A stretch of 64,000 bases of DNA from Argopecten irradians (lineage: Eukaryota; Mollusca; Bivalvia; Pectinida; Pectinidae), in assembly GCF_041381155.1 (NCBI RefSeq), contig NC_091134.1, positions 56,307,944-56,371,943 on the forward strand. The letters run 5' to 3'. The notes under the pieces are model-generated. The model was given only the letters and a program-made list of their open reading frames with translations, was not told the DNA's origin and did not search any database. Shown here piece after piece: positions 22,235 through 34,900 of the stretch. Both the position numbers and the translations under genes were made by a program. Within the stretch, counting starts at the first letter, position 1, and every line of letters starts with the position of its first letter.

Positions 22235-23647
22235 GTAAGATGGTTTTCTTTGACCTTATCACCGACAACATTGGAAATCGTAAGGCGTAAAGAATAACAT
22301 TAATGCAAGCAATGCTACGTTTATAACGTATGTAACGTGTGGATAATCATCATAAGGTAAAGACATGAGCTTTCCAGCTTGTCCAGCTATCACGAGACAA
22401 TCTCTCTTCACAACATTAACACAATTAAACCCGTACTTTTGTTAGGCTTTCCATGTTCTTGACCTTTACCAAACCGTCACTTATGACACACATAGTTGGT
22501 GTCATTCAGTAGATGGAAATACGTAACACGTAATATGTCATCACTGAACACAAGCAAGCCATACTAATAGTCAGCCTTTAAAGATATTCCAGTGAAATCG
22601 ATGTACTAATACTTTAGATACGATGTTTCATATGTCAAACAATTTCTGATATACTGGTAATGAGGTGTGTCTTTATCAAGAATATCGTACATAGTATTTA
22701 AGTACATGAAGTGTAGCCATGACCGAAGCCTTATTGCAATGCTGGTACACTAGAATGAAACTTGCATTACTGTTCAATTTGTTATTATATAATTTATGTT
22801 TTTAATCCCCCAAACAGATGCCGAGTATGGGTGAGTGTACGCATACTTGCGTTTCGAAAAACTATCGAATTTAGTGCAGTCATTTTAAGCCATTTTGATG
22901 AAGAAACAAGCTCATCATTTGTATTTACAGAAAGCTGGGTTTTTTTCATTTGTTGTTGAAGAATCCTTCTAAAAGCAATTCTAGTCTGACAATTATTAAG
23001 ACATCTTAGGCGACTTAAACTATACTATTATATTTCATAATATGTAAGATATTATATATGCCGTATTTTTCATACTCATGAATCAAGATGAGCTTTTAAT
23101 ATATATTATTCATCACCAAAAATTACCAACTCTTTGGAAAATTACAGTGCTTTCAATGCATAGGTTTTAATTTTACATGTACAAATAAGAGCTGAAAATG
23201 ATTTTTGGCAGTACTGCTAAAAATCATTTATTTTCTAATCAATAAAGAAGTGAAATGATTTTACATACGGTCAGACTATGAAGCCAAATTGTGGTCTACA
23301 ATTTCATTACATTTTTACAATGTTTTTTAGTAATTATAAAGTGACTTTCTGAAGGTATGTTTTTTATTTAAACATATTTAAGGCATAAAAACAACAATTC
23401 TCCAGTACAAAATTTCTGTGTTATAACTAATGTTTATAATTCATCTGAAGCCATTTGAATGGTTTTTACAGCTATATTCATGAAACCTTATGTTTTTTTA
23501 ATAAATTAATGATATAACTGCAATGAAATGCATTTGCATAACTTAACACAGTGCAAGCTGATGAACAAACAATGTAAATTCAATCTCTGATATTGCATAT
23601 AATTATCTCCATATGATCTCTATCTTCTGCTTTTAAAATAATTGACT
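22235..23647. other. non-coding AT-rich DNA
   Basis: Apart from a 13-nt exon-like piece at 22818-22830 (AG before, GTGAGT after), nothing recognised. Confidence 0.4.
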
Positions 23648-24112
23648 GTCTTCGACTCGCAACTCTTGGGTAAACAGAGTTATGACCCAGACAGGCATAC
23701 ACACACTCACTCGAGAATGCTAGAAATAGATTTTAGACCGATGATGAAGGTCGTTTTTAGAACCCTTGTGTTTGAAGAGTTTGATAAGAGTTAAAATGGC
23801 GGGACGAGGATAGCTGTTTTCGTATACTAGAGTATATGGTTTGACTGGTTGGACAGTTTGTAAAAGTAATTATTTCAAGTATAAATCCTGACGGACATGC
23901 AAATTTTAATACAGACATATTACGGCTTTGTCATGGTTCGTCTGAAAACAATTATAAATCACAGAGTTTGTCATTAATTCATAAATAAACGACTATGTCC
24001 AACTAGACAGACCGTACAAACCAAAACGACCAGTGAAAATTTAGTCGCCATAATAACTCGAGAGTAAAACATTTGACCAAGTTTGACGTTAGAATAGTTG
24101 CGAGTCGATTGC
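23648..24112. repeat. degenerate long inverted repeat
   Basis: tcgactcgcaact near the left end recurs inverted near 24097-24109. ggtttgactggttggacag (about 23838) has a diverged inverted partner around 23997-24022. The arms are too mismatched for more than a tentative call of an old MITE. Confidence 0.4.
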
Positions 24113-24689
24113 AGCCATATTGATCTGTATGCTTTTAATAATGTTGGTTAGTTCAGTTGTATAGAGTTACTCTTCACGCATATTGCTGTTAATGCTACAC
24201 ATACAACCCCATAAACACTTTAAAAAAATGTTTATCAAACGGGGTTTACCGGCTTCGTTATAATTACTGTGCAAATCGACTATCACTACGGCAGACGGCG
24301 AAGCAGCTACGTACATGAACTAACATCGTTTACATTGCTTTACATAGGTAATTTTGCAATTGTTTGATGCTGTAACTTCATCCATAGTTATCGGTATATA
24401 TGTTGCGATTTTATAATTATTATCTAAAGCGTTTATATATTGTTTCCGAAATGTGTTGAAACTCCCAATGATTTTCGCCAAATGCTTTAGAAAATTAAAA
24501 ATATGGGGGTTAGTCCATCATTTATATGTATGCATATTCGGTAAGTTGCTGAATCTTGAGGAAATAATTCTGACTCTTATTAAGACGATGTAAACTATGA
24601 AACGGTTTGTATTATACTGCACAATATGTTAAAGTGTGCAATGAAGTTGTACAGCTTCACAAGGCATGATCGTATTCATAAAATATCAT

Positions 24690-25110
24690 ATGACTTTTTT
24701 ATTTGTAGATATGAAGGATAGGGATGCTCTACTAGATGGTCACAAAATGTAGTAAAACCCGAGGCTTGTCGAGAGTTTCACAACATATGAAACAGTATTT
24801 TTCTCTCATACCTTGACGATTTTATTACAATTTTATAATTATGATATTACTCTATTTAAAACAAAAATCGACGAAAACCACGACTGCAAATTCTATACAT
24901 GAAAATAACGCGATAAGTTAAACACAAGTACTAGTGTCGTTGTTTGTGTTATTTATAGTAAAACCAGTCGAGATTCTTAAAATACCCAGTAGACTATATG
25001 GTAATTTTGTTGACGCAGCGACGTAAAGTATTGCATGCGTAGGGTAGTCTTTTAATACAGCCAAAACCGACATGAGTGTATTTCATTGGATAAACCAGTA
25101 TTCTCAGTAT
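24690..25110. repeat. dispersed repeat, partner of 6100-6915
   Basis: Shares ordered blocks with 6100-6915, including tatgaaggatagggat, tatttttctct-ata-cttgacg and gtaattttgttgacgcagcg. This copy lacks the first ~400 bp of the other. Confidence 0.55.
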
Positions 25111-25237
25111 GCAAACCCATAATTATATAAATATTTTTGTGAGTGTCATTTAAGTATTAACAATCGTTCTTTGTAGTCATGTGTTTTATATAGACATTAC
25201 TGGCAAGGTCTTGCTATGAAAATGACATTTCTCCATT

Positions 25238-25366
25238 TTGTAAACTGGAGTATTGATACATATTTGCATATTTATTTGAGTATTGATAAATATTGTAAAT
25301 TGGAGTATTGATAAATATTGTAAATTGGAGTATTGGTATATATTTGGAAATTGGAGTATAAATAAA
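25238..25366. repeat. ~27 bp AT-rich minisatellite
   Basis: Five diverged copies of ttggagtattgataaatattgtaaa. Confidence 0.85.
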
Positions 25367-26473
25367 TAAATAGTTTATTTTTTAACGTAAAGATAAAAGG
25401 AGACCGCTCATGGATCAAGAACACTCGTCCAGCACCGAGGAATTCTATTTGATCGTAGTCGAAGAGAGGGAAGTAAAGAGTATAGCGGAAACGGAAACTG
25501 TGTCTTGGCATAAGAAAATTTATACGTATACGGTGAATATGCTTTGAAGACTTGAGATTTGTCTATACCATGTTTTTGATATTGTTTGCTATTTTACAAT
25601 ACTAACAATGCTCCAACATCTAATTCTAAATCCGGTTTTTTTAAAATAAATTCCGTCCTCACTGGTCCTCACTTTATTAAATATGAAGATTTGAAGAAAA
25701 CATCATTTGATCAAGGAATTAATGAAATCTAATGAGATGAATGATAATGTTGAAATTAATAGGTTAGAAACAAGATAACAGCCTCCAGATGGAGTATGTT
25801 ATAAAGATGTAATGCTTCATAAGCTTTTCAACAGTTTATGTTAATTCCATTAATTTTATGACAACTCGATTTCGTATCTTTCATCTTGTCTATTTATGGG
25901 TTTTGCATCAAATTCCAGCGTTGAGATCAACTAGTACTTTTTGATGGTATTTCTAATGTAGAATTTGTTAATTGTTACATGGCTCTGGAAAACTACACTT
26001 TGTCCAATTTCATAAAAATAATTTCTTTATAAAATTATTAGTTGGTATGGATAGTTACTTCATTCATTCAATAAAAGATGAGTTGTTAATGTTTGACTTA
26101 ACAACTATATTAAGTTATCATCAGTCATACAATTCAAATTAAATTCGTTAAAAATCACACTTAATCAAACTGCAGGCATCACTACTTCCTGAATAATAGA
26201 AGCATTAAGCATAAATCCCTTTAACACTGGCCGTCTAATGTATCGTACAGAAGTCGAAAATCGCTCCGCAAACAACGAAATAAACCACATGTTAACATAG
26301 ATTTAGACAAGGAATCTCTTATTTGACCTATTGATAAACATTACGTTTCTTAAACAAATCTGGACATCAAAATTTTGAGAGGTTTTAATTTGTATCTGTA
26401 ATGTTAAAATGGTTCAGACTATTTGATTACTTCCCTATGACACTAAGCAGATGAATATGTGTTTACCTTACAG
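25367..26473. other. non-coding AT-rich DNA
   Basis: No exon, repeat or RNA recognised. Confidence 0.4.
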
Positions 26474-26571
26474 ATCAAGGGATTCATGCCGGTGTTGTAT
26501 TTCTTCATGAAATCACTAACTTCAGAAATGAGAAGAAATCAGTTTAAAAATCCCAAGATTTCTACTTCCAC
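26474..26571 (+). other. exon-like segment, function unknown
   Basis: CTTACAG precedes and CAC/GTAAGC follows 98 nt that are open in one frame (IKGFMPVLYFFMKSLTSEMR). In another frame it reads GIHAGVVFLHEITNFRNEKK before a stop, which resembles the GIIYLHRIxDxR stretch of a group of P-loop GTPases. If that reading is right this is a decayed exon. Neither frame is well supported. Confidence 0.2.
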
Positions 26572-26993
26572 GTAAGCTCTTAAATGTCTTTATCCTTATA
26601 TCTCCGTATTTTGTTTTGACTGAATTTAACTTAATTCATATATCACATACGTATCGGGAGTTTATGGGATTACGGTACAATTCAATATTTTAAGAGTCTT
26701 TATCTTGCTAGGTAAGGATACTTTGTTAACTTTTTATATAACATTTCATTTCGAATTTGTAATTATTACTAGTATTCTATAAGTCAACATTGTGAATACT
26801 ATTGAACTCTTAACAATTTAGAGCTCTCGATTTATCAAGTGGCCGGTTTGAATTTTATTTCAGATTGTTTCTTCGCAACATGTTTTTATCGTAGAAATAG
26901 TGGTTATGATAAAGAAAATAAAACAGCATGTTGAACGCTTGATATCGTTTGCACATATGATACTATATTGAGTTATTATCTCCCGTGTAACGT

Positions 26994-27290
26994 ATGAAAC
27001 TTGCTGTATTCTCAAACAAGTGCCCTAGTTGTGCCTTTTGCTATTGCAAACCTTCTATGTTGGATTTTTTTCCCGTTACCATGGAAACTTATTCAAAAAT
27101 ACCAAATTACTGTTTTCTTTTGTTTCCGGACTATAACTCCAAAACCGTTCGACGCAGCTCCTTGAAACTCTCTGCATTCATTAGACAAGTACCCTAGTAG
27201 TACCTTTTGGTATTTAAGACATTCAATTTTGGGAATTTTTTCTTTTACCATGGCAACTCAGTCAAAAAACTAAATTACAGTTTATTTTTG
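26994..27290. repeat. ~180 bp unit in two tandem copies
   Basis: Blocks ctgtattctcaaacaagtgccctag, ttaccatggaaact and aaattac recur in order as ctgcattcattagacaagtaccctag, ttaccatggcaact and aaattac about 175-180 bp later. The accatggcaac block is also found in the array at 225-797, so this may be a remnant of a related element. Confidence 0.7.
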
Positions 27291-27784
27291 TACACCGCTG
27301 GGTTTTTTTCAGTGTTACAATACTCGCATTTTTAAAGTTAATACTCGCATACATTTAAAGTTATACTTGAATAATTGTTGCTTTGAACTTGATGTATTTG
27401 AGTTTTTATACCAACTGCGGGGCGCGGGTTATAATGCCATGCTTTGCGGTCCCTTGTTAAGATAGTATTTCAAGCCTTCGAGATCTCGAGGTAATTAATA
27501 CAACTGTATACAATAACGCATGTATAAGTAGAGATGTGTTCTGATTTCCAGAGGTGTTGCTGAAGCAGGTCCCCATCGTCCTAATTGGATTTACATCTTG
27601 CTGTTCTGTCACGTATTTATACCTGCTGGATTGTATTACGGTTTTCAGAAAGAGGTGTGTCTCTTTTACATATGCGTATATGTACATCGTGTATTTAGTT
27701 CTAAAACAAGTATATAAGTTGATATATCCTATTACTAAGGACTCAAACCAAGAACATATTAATTTGAAGTTTAACTTATGTCAA

Positions 27785-27829
27785 ATATGACCGATAGATA
27801 CAGATCTGATATGACCGATAGATACAGAT
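27785..27829. repeat. 24 bp direct duplication
   Basis: atatgaccgatagatacaga occurs twice, separated by a few bases. Confidence 0.9.
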
Positions 27830-28571
27830 ACTATTTAAAACCAATAATCGACAGGTTTAAAGCCTTCGTATTTTAGCGCTGTCCGGACTAGGAAATATGT
27901 TTACATGCACAACATGTGCTATTTTGGGGAAATACTTGGTCGTTTTGTACGTGTGTGTATCCGACAGTAACATCATTTCAAAACAACAAAATCATTATTT
28001 TCTGACAGCATCGAATAAATAATTCAACTAAATGTCAAATATGGCAACATTACACCTAAAATTAAAACATCATTAAAAGGGGTACTTTAGTGTCTAACCA
28101 AACTACTTTGGAATAAAATATCTCGGTGATTGGCCGATTAACTTGCGAGATACCTTTATAATTATGTACCACGACGCTTTTCCACTTTAATATGGAGGTA
28201 ATATGTTGATATCTATTAACGTTGCTAGCTTAGAACATCAGAATGATAATGACCATTAATCACAATTTTCCGCACTACATAGCCTAAATTCTCAATAGTC
28301 AACGCTAACAATGGATTAAGTGTCCAAAGTGCTTAACGTTGAGGTATGTTACAACTCGCTTTGAAAAAATAGCGAAAACCAAAACTTATATTTCAAAGTG
28401 CGTTAAATATGGTCACGTCAACGGTCACGTCAACGCAGGTTGCTAATTCTTTTCAAAGTCCGTTGAATCTACAACATTGTATCTCTTTTGTTCCATTGCA
28501 TCCTACTATTGATATGAAGTGAAAAATTTGATCGTAAATGACTCAAATATATCTCCAACTTCAAATTTTAG
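27830..28571. other. non-coding, upstream of first recognised IAP exon
   Basis: No promoter or 5' UTR could be identified. A 12-bp ggtcacgtcaac duplication lies near 28411-28434. Confidence 0.4.
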
Positions 28572-28956
28572 GTTGCACATCTTCGTGATAGCAGATCCAT
28601 TGAATTAGTCGGTAATCCAGCAAACAGAAATGGGAAGACTGATAACTTAGTTCAACACGCATCATCACATCTCGCTCGGGAGGAAACACCGAGTTCCAAG
28701 TTACAAAAAGAAACAGACTCTTTTGCAGAATATGTTCAACAAAGTGGTACAGAACTATTAACTCGAAATAATCCAACAGTGTCCAAAAGAATCACTGAAA
28801 CGAAACCTAGTGACATTACCAACGCCATACCACTTGAAAGTTGTGAATCCCTTGCACTAATCGAAAGACCTGTCGATAGAAATTCCAGTACAGCCAATGA
28901 AACACAGGACGGTGACCATCCAGAAAGAAACATACAAGGGAAGCAAGAAGGGAATG
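28572..28956 (+). CDS. probable upstream exon of the IAP gene
   Basis: Acceptor CAAATTTTAG precedes an open stretch that starts [20 protein letters not shown] and continues Ser/Thr/Asn/Glu rich. A donor AATG/GTAAAA after 28956 leaves one base, which fits the two bases opening the exon at 30092. If that donor is not used the frame continues through a CNSCGMKF motif to TAA at 28995-28997. The composition matches the next exon, which is the main reason for joining them. Confidence 0.55.
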
Positions 28957-31900
28957 GTAAAACATGTAATTCGTGTGGAATGAAATTCAATAAATAAATC
29001 AAAGTAAAATTGAAAAGTAAATTGAAAAGTAAATACTGAACGCCCACGAATAAGTGTTTAGTGGTAATATGGATGCTGTTTAGAGGAAACATGGATATGC
29101 TTTTTAGTGGAAACATGGATATGTTGTTTAGTGGTAACATGGATATGTTGATAACATAAAGTAGCATATCGAGACACTAATAATTTGAATCTATGCAGAA
29201 ATAAACGTTCATGACAAAGCAAAAGGTTAAATAACAAATGTTTCTATTGCTGAATTCACTTGCGTCATTGCCACATTACTGCCAATCGTAATCACCACAA
29301 TCTACCAAAGCGATGAATTCAGTCGTAAGCTTGTTATCCTTCAGTTTCCTTTGCAGTTATTCGAATGTTAGTTTGGTAAATCCGTTTTCTTTAATTGCGA
29401 TATTTGGGATTTTCTGTTAGTATCTGGTCTGGTATGCGCATGCGATTACATTTCAATGGAATATATATTCAGTCACTATAGGGCCTTCTTCAGTCCAAAA
29501 TAACACTCTAATAACTTTATGGATATCGATAAATGTACAATTAGCACAAAATAGTAAATAACGCCATCTACCCGTCCATTAAGGGCGTTCAACTACACGT
29601 CCATTTAGGGCATTCTGACAAAGTTAAACTCTAGGGATAATATTTATTTATCTTGTTGGTTTTTTTAATGATGCATTGTTATAAGATCAGTCAGGTCATA
29701 TGACCATGTCAATAAAGATACGTGTGTAATAACATAATTGTGACATCACATGTAACCATGTGATTCATCAAAGTCATAAGTAACATTTGACGTCGCACAT
29801 TGTCTCAGTAGATTTAAGCGTCATATCCGACCCTTGGTTTGCTTCTGTCATATAGAAATGAAATTGAATGTTTTGTCTATAATACATTACACTCGTGGTC
29901 ACGTATTATGGAAATGTTCTTGGTATATCAAATTATTGAACTGGTTTTAAATTAATGTTTTTTCACATAACAAAACCACTCATGTATATTCTCTATATCA
30001 TTTGTATTTAATATTATGATTTTCATAAACAAATTGATTGAACATTAGCAACTCACTTTAACTGTTACACTGCGTTTGATATCCCTCTCAGTATTTCCAC
30101 AAAGAAACAATGCCAAAAACGATGCTCGATGTGGAACAGAAGAAGATAGACTAAAATCAAGTGAAAGAACTGAAGATAAACATGACCACGAACTGTACAA
30201 AACAAACAAAAACAGGCCTACATATGAGCACCGTAATGCCAGCAGCGAGAAACGAAATGCAGCAGAGAACAATCAAACTTTTGCTTCCAATAAGTATATG
30301 GAAACCAGCTGTCATACTGGAAGTACATTTGACACATTTGAAACTAACGGAACACAACACATCGAGGAAAACAATGACAATGGAAACATAGAGAAACCTT
30401 CAAGAAATGATTGTACTGGAAATACTGGAGAAAGAAATGATAAAACTAAATATCATCTAAAAAACTATGGAAATGGAAATGCTGAAGATCCTGAGGTCAA
30501 TACAACTAAGCTACCAGTGGATCATGCGAGAACCAGCGACACAAAACATTTAAAGAAACTATTGGAAACAAATGAAATTAGAAATACCGAAGAAACTCTC
30601 CCAATAAATACAGCTTCAAATGCACAGGAACATTCCGAAACATATGCAGATAAATATTCGGCGGATCATCTCGAATCAATTGAAACGGAAAACACACGGA
30701 GTTACATTATGAAAGCTACGACATCAGAGGTATGTTGCCAAACAGAAAAAATAGTAAATCCAGCAAGCTTCAGAGAAACCGCGGAAACAAAGGAATTACC
30801 CTCAGCATTAGATGCAATCACGAATTCACTGAAACGCACTATAAACTCAAGTGAAAGAACCAGAAATGAACATTTACACGAATTCCTCAAAACAAATAAA
30901 AACAGACCTACATTTGAGCACTGTAATGCCAGCGAGAAACGAAGTGCAGCAGAGGACAATCAAATGATTTCTTCCAATAAGTACATGGAAGACAGCTGTC
31001 ATACTAGAATTACATTTGACACATTTGGAAAAAACGGAACACAACACACCGAGGAAAAGAATGACAATGGAAGTTTAGAGAGACCTCCAAGAAATGATAG
31101 CACTGGAAATATTGACGAAAATGATATAACTGAATATGCAAGAACGAACGACAATAATCGTATAAAGAACACGAATGAAACTAAAAATACTGAAGAAATT
31201 TTCACAACAAATGCAGCTTCAAATGCACAGGAACATTCCGAAACATATGCAGATAAATATTCGGCGGATCATCTCGAACCAGATGAAACGGCAATCGGGA
31301 ATACAAAGGAAATCTCCTCAGCATCGGATGCAATCACATGTTCACTGGAACCCTTGGGAACGGCAAAAACGAAAAGTACGGCAGAACAGGAACAAACAAA
31401 ACAACATAGCAACACATTTAATAGCGTAAATATGGAAAAACCTTTCAGGGCAGCAAATAACATCACAGAAAAATGTATAAATCGAATCGACAACCGGAAT
31501 AATGAAATATTTGATACTCAACATAAAGTAGAAGAAATATCGCATTCTTCGGATGTTGCCGAATGTACTGACGTTGCTACCAGGCCAGATGATGGTATAT
31601 ACGGCTTCAACAGAAACGGAATTGCCTTGGATGATAATGTCGAGAGAATAACGATCAAAACGTCATCTAACACAGTTAGGAAAGGGAATTATCAAGGGTA
31701 TAGTCCATGCTTCGACAATCAACAGACCATCGAAAATCAATATCATGACGAAAATGAGTCAGAGGGGGATGATGATGATGATGATGAAGATGATGAAACG
31801 ATGCTTAAAACACAAAATACGACATTTCCTAGCGAAGGTGATGATCATCTTGCAACCGCATTCATATATCAGGATGACGATGAACACCTTGAATCTGTAT

Positions 31901-34900
31901 CACTGGTAGAGGATGGCTGTTCAAGAGATGATGCCGATATCATTTTCAACAGCTCAACCAGCAGCACATTGAACTCGCCGCCATCTAATCAGACACCAAA
32001 AGAACACAATATTTGTAAAGAACCGAAGAACTCCAATGGTCCTTATGTTTCCTGCTGCTTCGAATCAGATGAATACATCCCTGGAAAGGTAAACAAGATG
32101 ATGCCGGAAATTTCAAGCGGTTTTGTCAGTTATACCAATGATCATTTAACCACTGCCACCTCTGCCTCAGCGAATCTAAAGGTGTTCAAGGGTCATGAAA
32201 TTAGCGTCAGGTTAGCCGTTAGTCGGGCCTTGAAAAAAGTAATCACACCAAACAACGCCTCTCAATTCAGAAATAGGTTTCGGAGACTCTCACCCCACGC
32301 ACAACATCTTGATAACATTCGACGGATACGGGAAGCAACTTTCATAACGCAAAATTTGTCGAACTTGTGGCAGCAATCCACTGCATTACCAGGACAACAG
32401 CATTATAGAGATGAAAATAGGACTTTCAATCGTTCGCCTCGACTTCAAATGATATCTGACGAACGGGAGACACTTGGAGCAGTTGGCGTCAATGGCGGAT
32501 CTGCGTTACCTGCATCTACAGACACGAAGGCTTCTTTGGATGTATTCGCGGCCATAGGTGTCTGTTCTGTTACTGAGTCCATGGTATATGAGTGGGGGAG
32601 ACTGAAGACGTTCTTCAACTTCCCAATGAACAATCCAATGATGCCGGTCACTTTAGCTAAGTATGGATTCTACTATAATGGTGACAGTGATGTAGTTAAA
32701 TGTTTCAGCTGCAATGTATCCCACGGCAACTGGCAAAAAGGTGACTCGGTCTACGTCGTGCACTACCAGACGTCACCCCGATGTAGGTAAGTATTTTCTA
32801 CATTGCATTATGTACACAGAATATTTCAATTGAATGTTCTTTTCAATAGAAATATATCAAATAATAGTTTTGGTGAGTTCACTGTTGGCACTATCCTGTA
32901 AAAGTCCTAAGTAGTAGTAAAGATGTCGTGCCACCACTTTCGACATACATGGATTACATATTAGGCTTTTTCTTTACTTGTATGAGTCGATATCAGATGG
33001 TATGCAAATTCTAAAAACGAAAACAAATATGCATCTTCAGTTCTGATACAAACAAAAATATAAAGAATCATTTGAATCTATATCGTAACCATAATTATAC
33101 ATTGTTTGATAAATTATTACCAACAATAAATCTTTTAAATTTGCACTCTACAAGTCGGCAAAGCATAGCAACTCCCGTAAACAAGAGGCCCAGAGGGCCT
33201 GTATCGCTCACCTGGTTTGTAATGCCAAATAATTTTCTGAATACAGGTTCATTGTTTCTTTTCTTAAGGAATTTTAATATTAACCTCTAAATCCCCTATT
33301 GGGCCCCACCCCTCCTGCCCCCTGGGGGTCAGAGCCAAAATTTATACAAGTTCTGTTCCCCTTCCACAAAGAATGTTTGTGGCCAAATTTGGTTACAATC
33401 CATGCAGAACTCTATGAGAAGTAGCGATTGATAGAATTTACCTCTATTTCCCCTATTGGGCCCTGCCCCTCCTGCCCCCTGAGGGTCAGAGCCAAAATTT
33501 ATACAAGTTCTGTTTCTCCTACCCCGAAGGATGTTTTGTGGCCAAATTTAGTTACAATCCATACAAAACTCTAGGACAATTAAGTAGCAATTTATAGAAT
33601 TTACCTATAATTCCCCTATTGGGCCCCGCCCCTCCTGCCCCGGGGACCAGAGCCAAAATTTATACAAACTCAGTTCTTATTCTCCCAAGGATATTTCTGG
33701 CCAAATTTGGTTACATTCCATGTAGAACTCTATGACTAGTAGCGGGATTTACCTCTATTTCCTCTATTGGGCCCCACCCCTCCAGCCCCCGGGGGGCCAG
33801 AGCCAAAATTTATACAGGTTCTGTTCCCCTTCCCCCAAGGATGTTTCTGGCCAAATTTGGTTACAATCCATGCAGAACTCTACAACTAGTAGCAATTTAT
33901 AGGATTTACCTCTATTTCCCCTATTGGGCCCCACCTCTCCTACCCCCAGGGGATCAGAGCCAAAATTTATAAAAGTCTGTTCCTCTTCCCCAAGGATGTT
34001 TGTGGCCAAATTTGGTTACAATCCATGAAGAACTCTAGAACAAGTAGCATTTGATAGAATTTACCTCTATTTCCCCTATTGGGCCCCGCCCCTCCTGCCC
34101 CCTGAGGGTCAGAGCCAAAATTTATACAAGTTCTGTTCTCCTACCCCGAAGGATGTTTGTGGCCAAATTTAGTTACAATCCATACAAAACTCTAGGACAA
34201 TTAAGTAGCAATTTATAGAATTTACCTATAATTCCCCTATTGGGCCCCGCTCCTCCTGCCCCGGGGACCAGAGCCAAAATTTATACAAACTAAGTTCTTC
34301 TTCTCCCAAGGATATTTCTGGCCAAATTTGGTTACATTCCATGCAGAACTCTATGACTAGTAGCGAATTAAAGGATTTACCTCTATTTCCCCTATTGGGC
34401 CCCACCCCTCCAGCCCCCGGGGGGTCAGAGCCAAAATTTATACAAGTTCTGTTCCCCTTCCCCCAAGGATGTTTCTGGCCAAATTTGATTACAATCCACG
34501 CAGAACTCTACGACTAGTAGCAATTTATAGGATTTACCTCTATTTCCCCTATTGGGCCCCGCCCCTCCTGCCCCCGGGGGGTCAGAGCAAAATTTATACA
34601 AGTTCTGTTCCCCTTCCCCCAAGGATGTTTGTGGCCAAATTTCGTTACAATCCATGTAGAACTCTATGACAAGTAGCGATTTATAGGATTTACCTCTATT
34701 TCCCCTATTGGGCCCCGCCCCTCCTGCCCCCGGGGGGGGGTCAGAGCCAAAATTTATACAAGTTCTGTTCCCCTTCCCCCAAGGATGTTTGTGGCCAAAT
34801 TTAGTTACAATCCATGTAGAACTCTATGACTAGTAGCGATTTAAAGGATTTACCTCTATTTCCCCTATTGGGCCCCGCCCCTCCTGCCCCCGGGGGGTCA

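Noticed and set aside
27555..27655. Exon with hydrophobic segment (PHRPNWIYILLFCHVF) between TTCCAG and GAG/GTGTGT
   Set aside because: Possible membrane segment, but it stands alone, another frame is equally open, and no family could be named.
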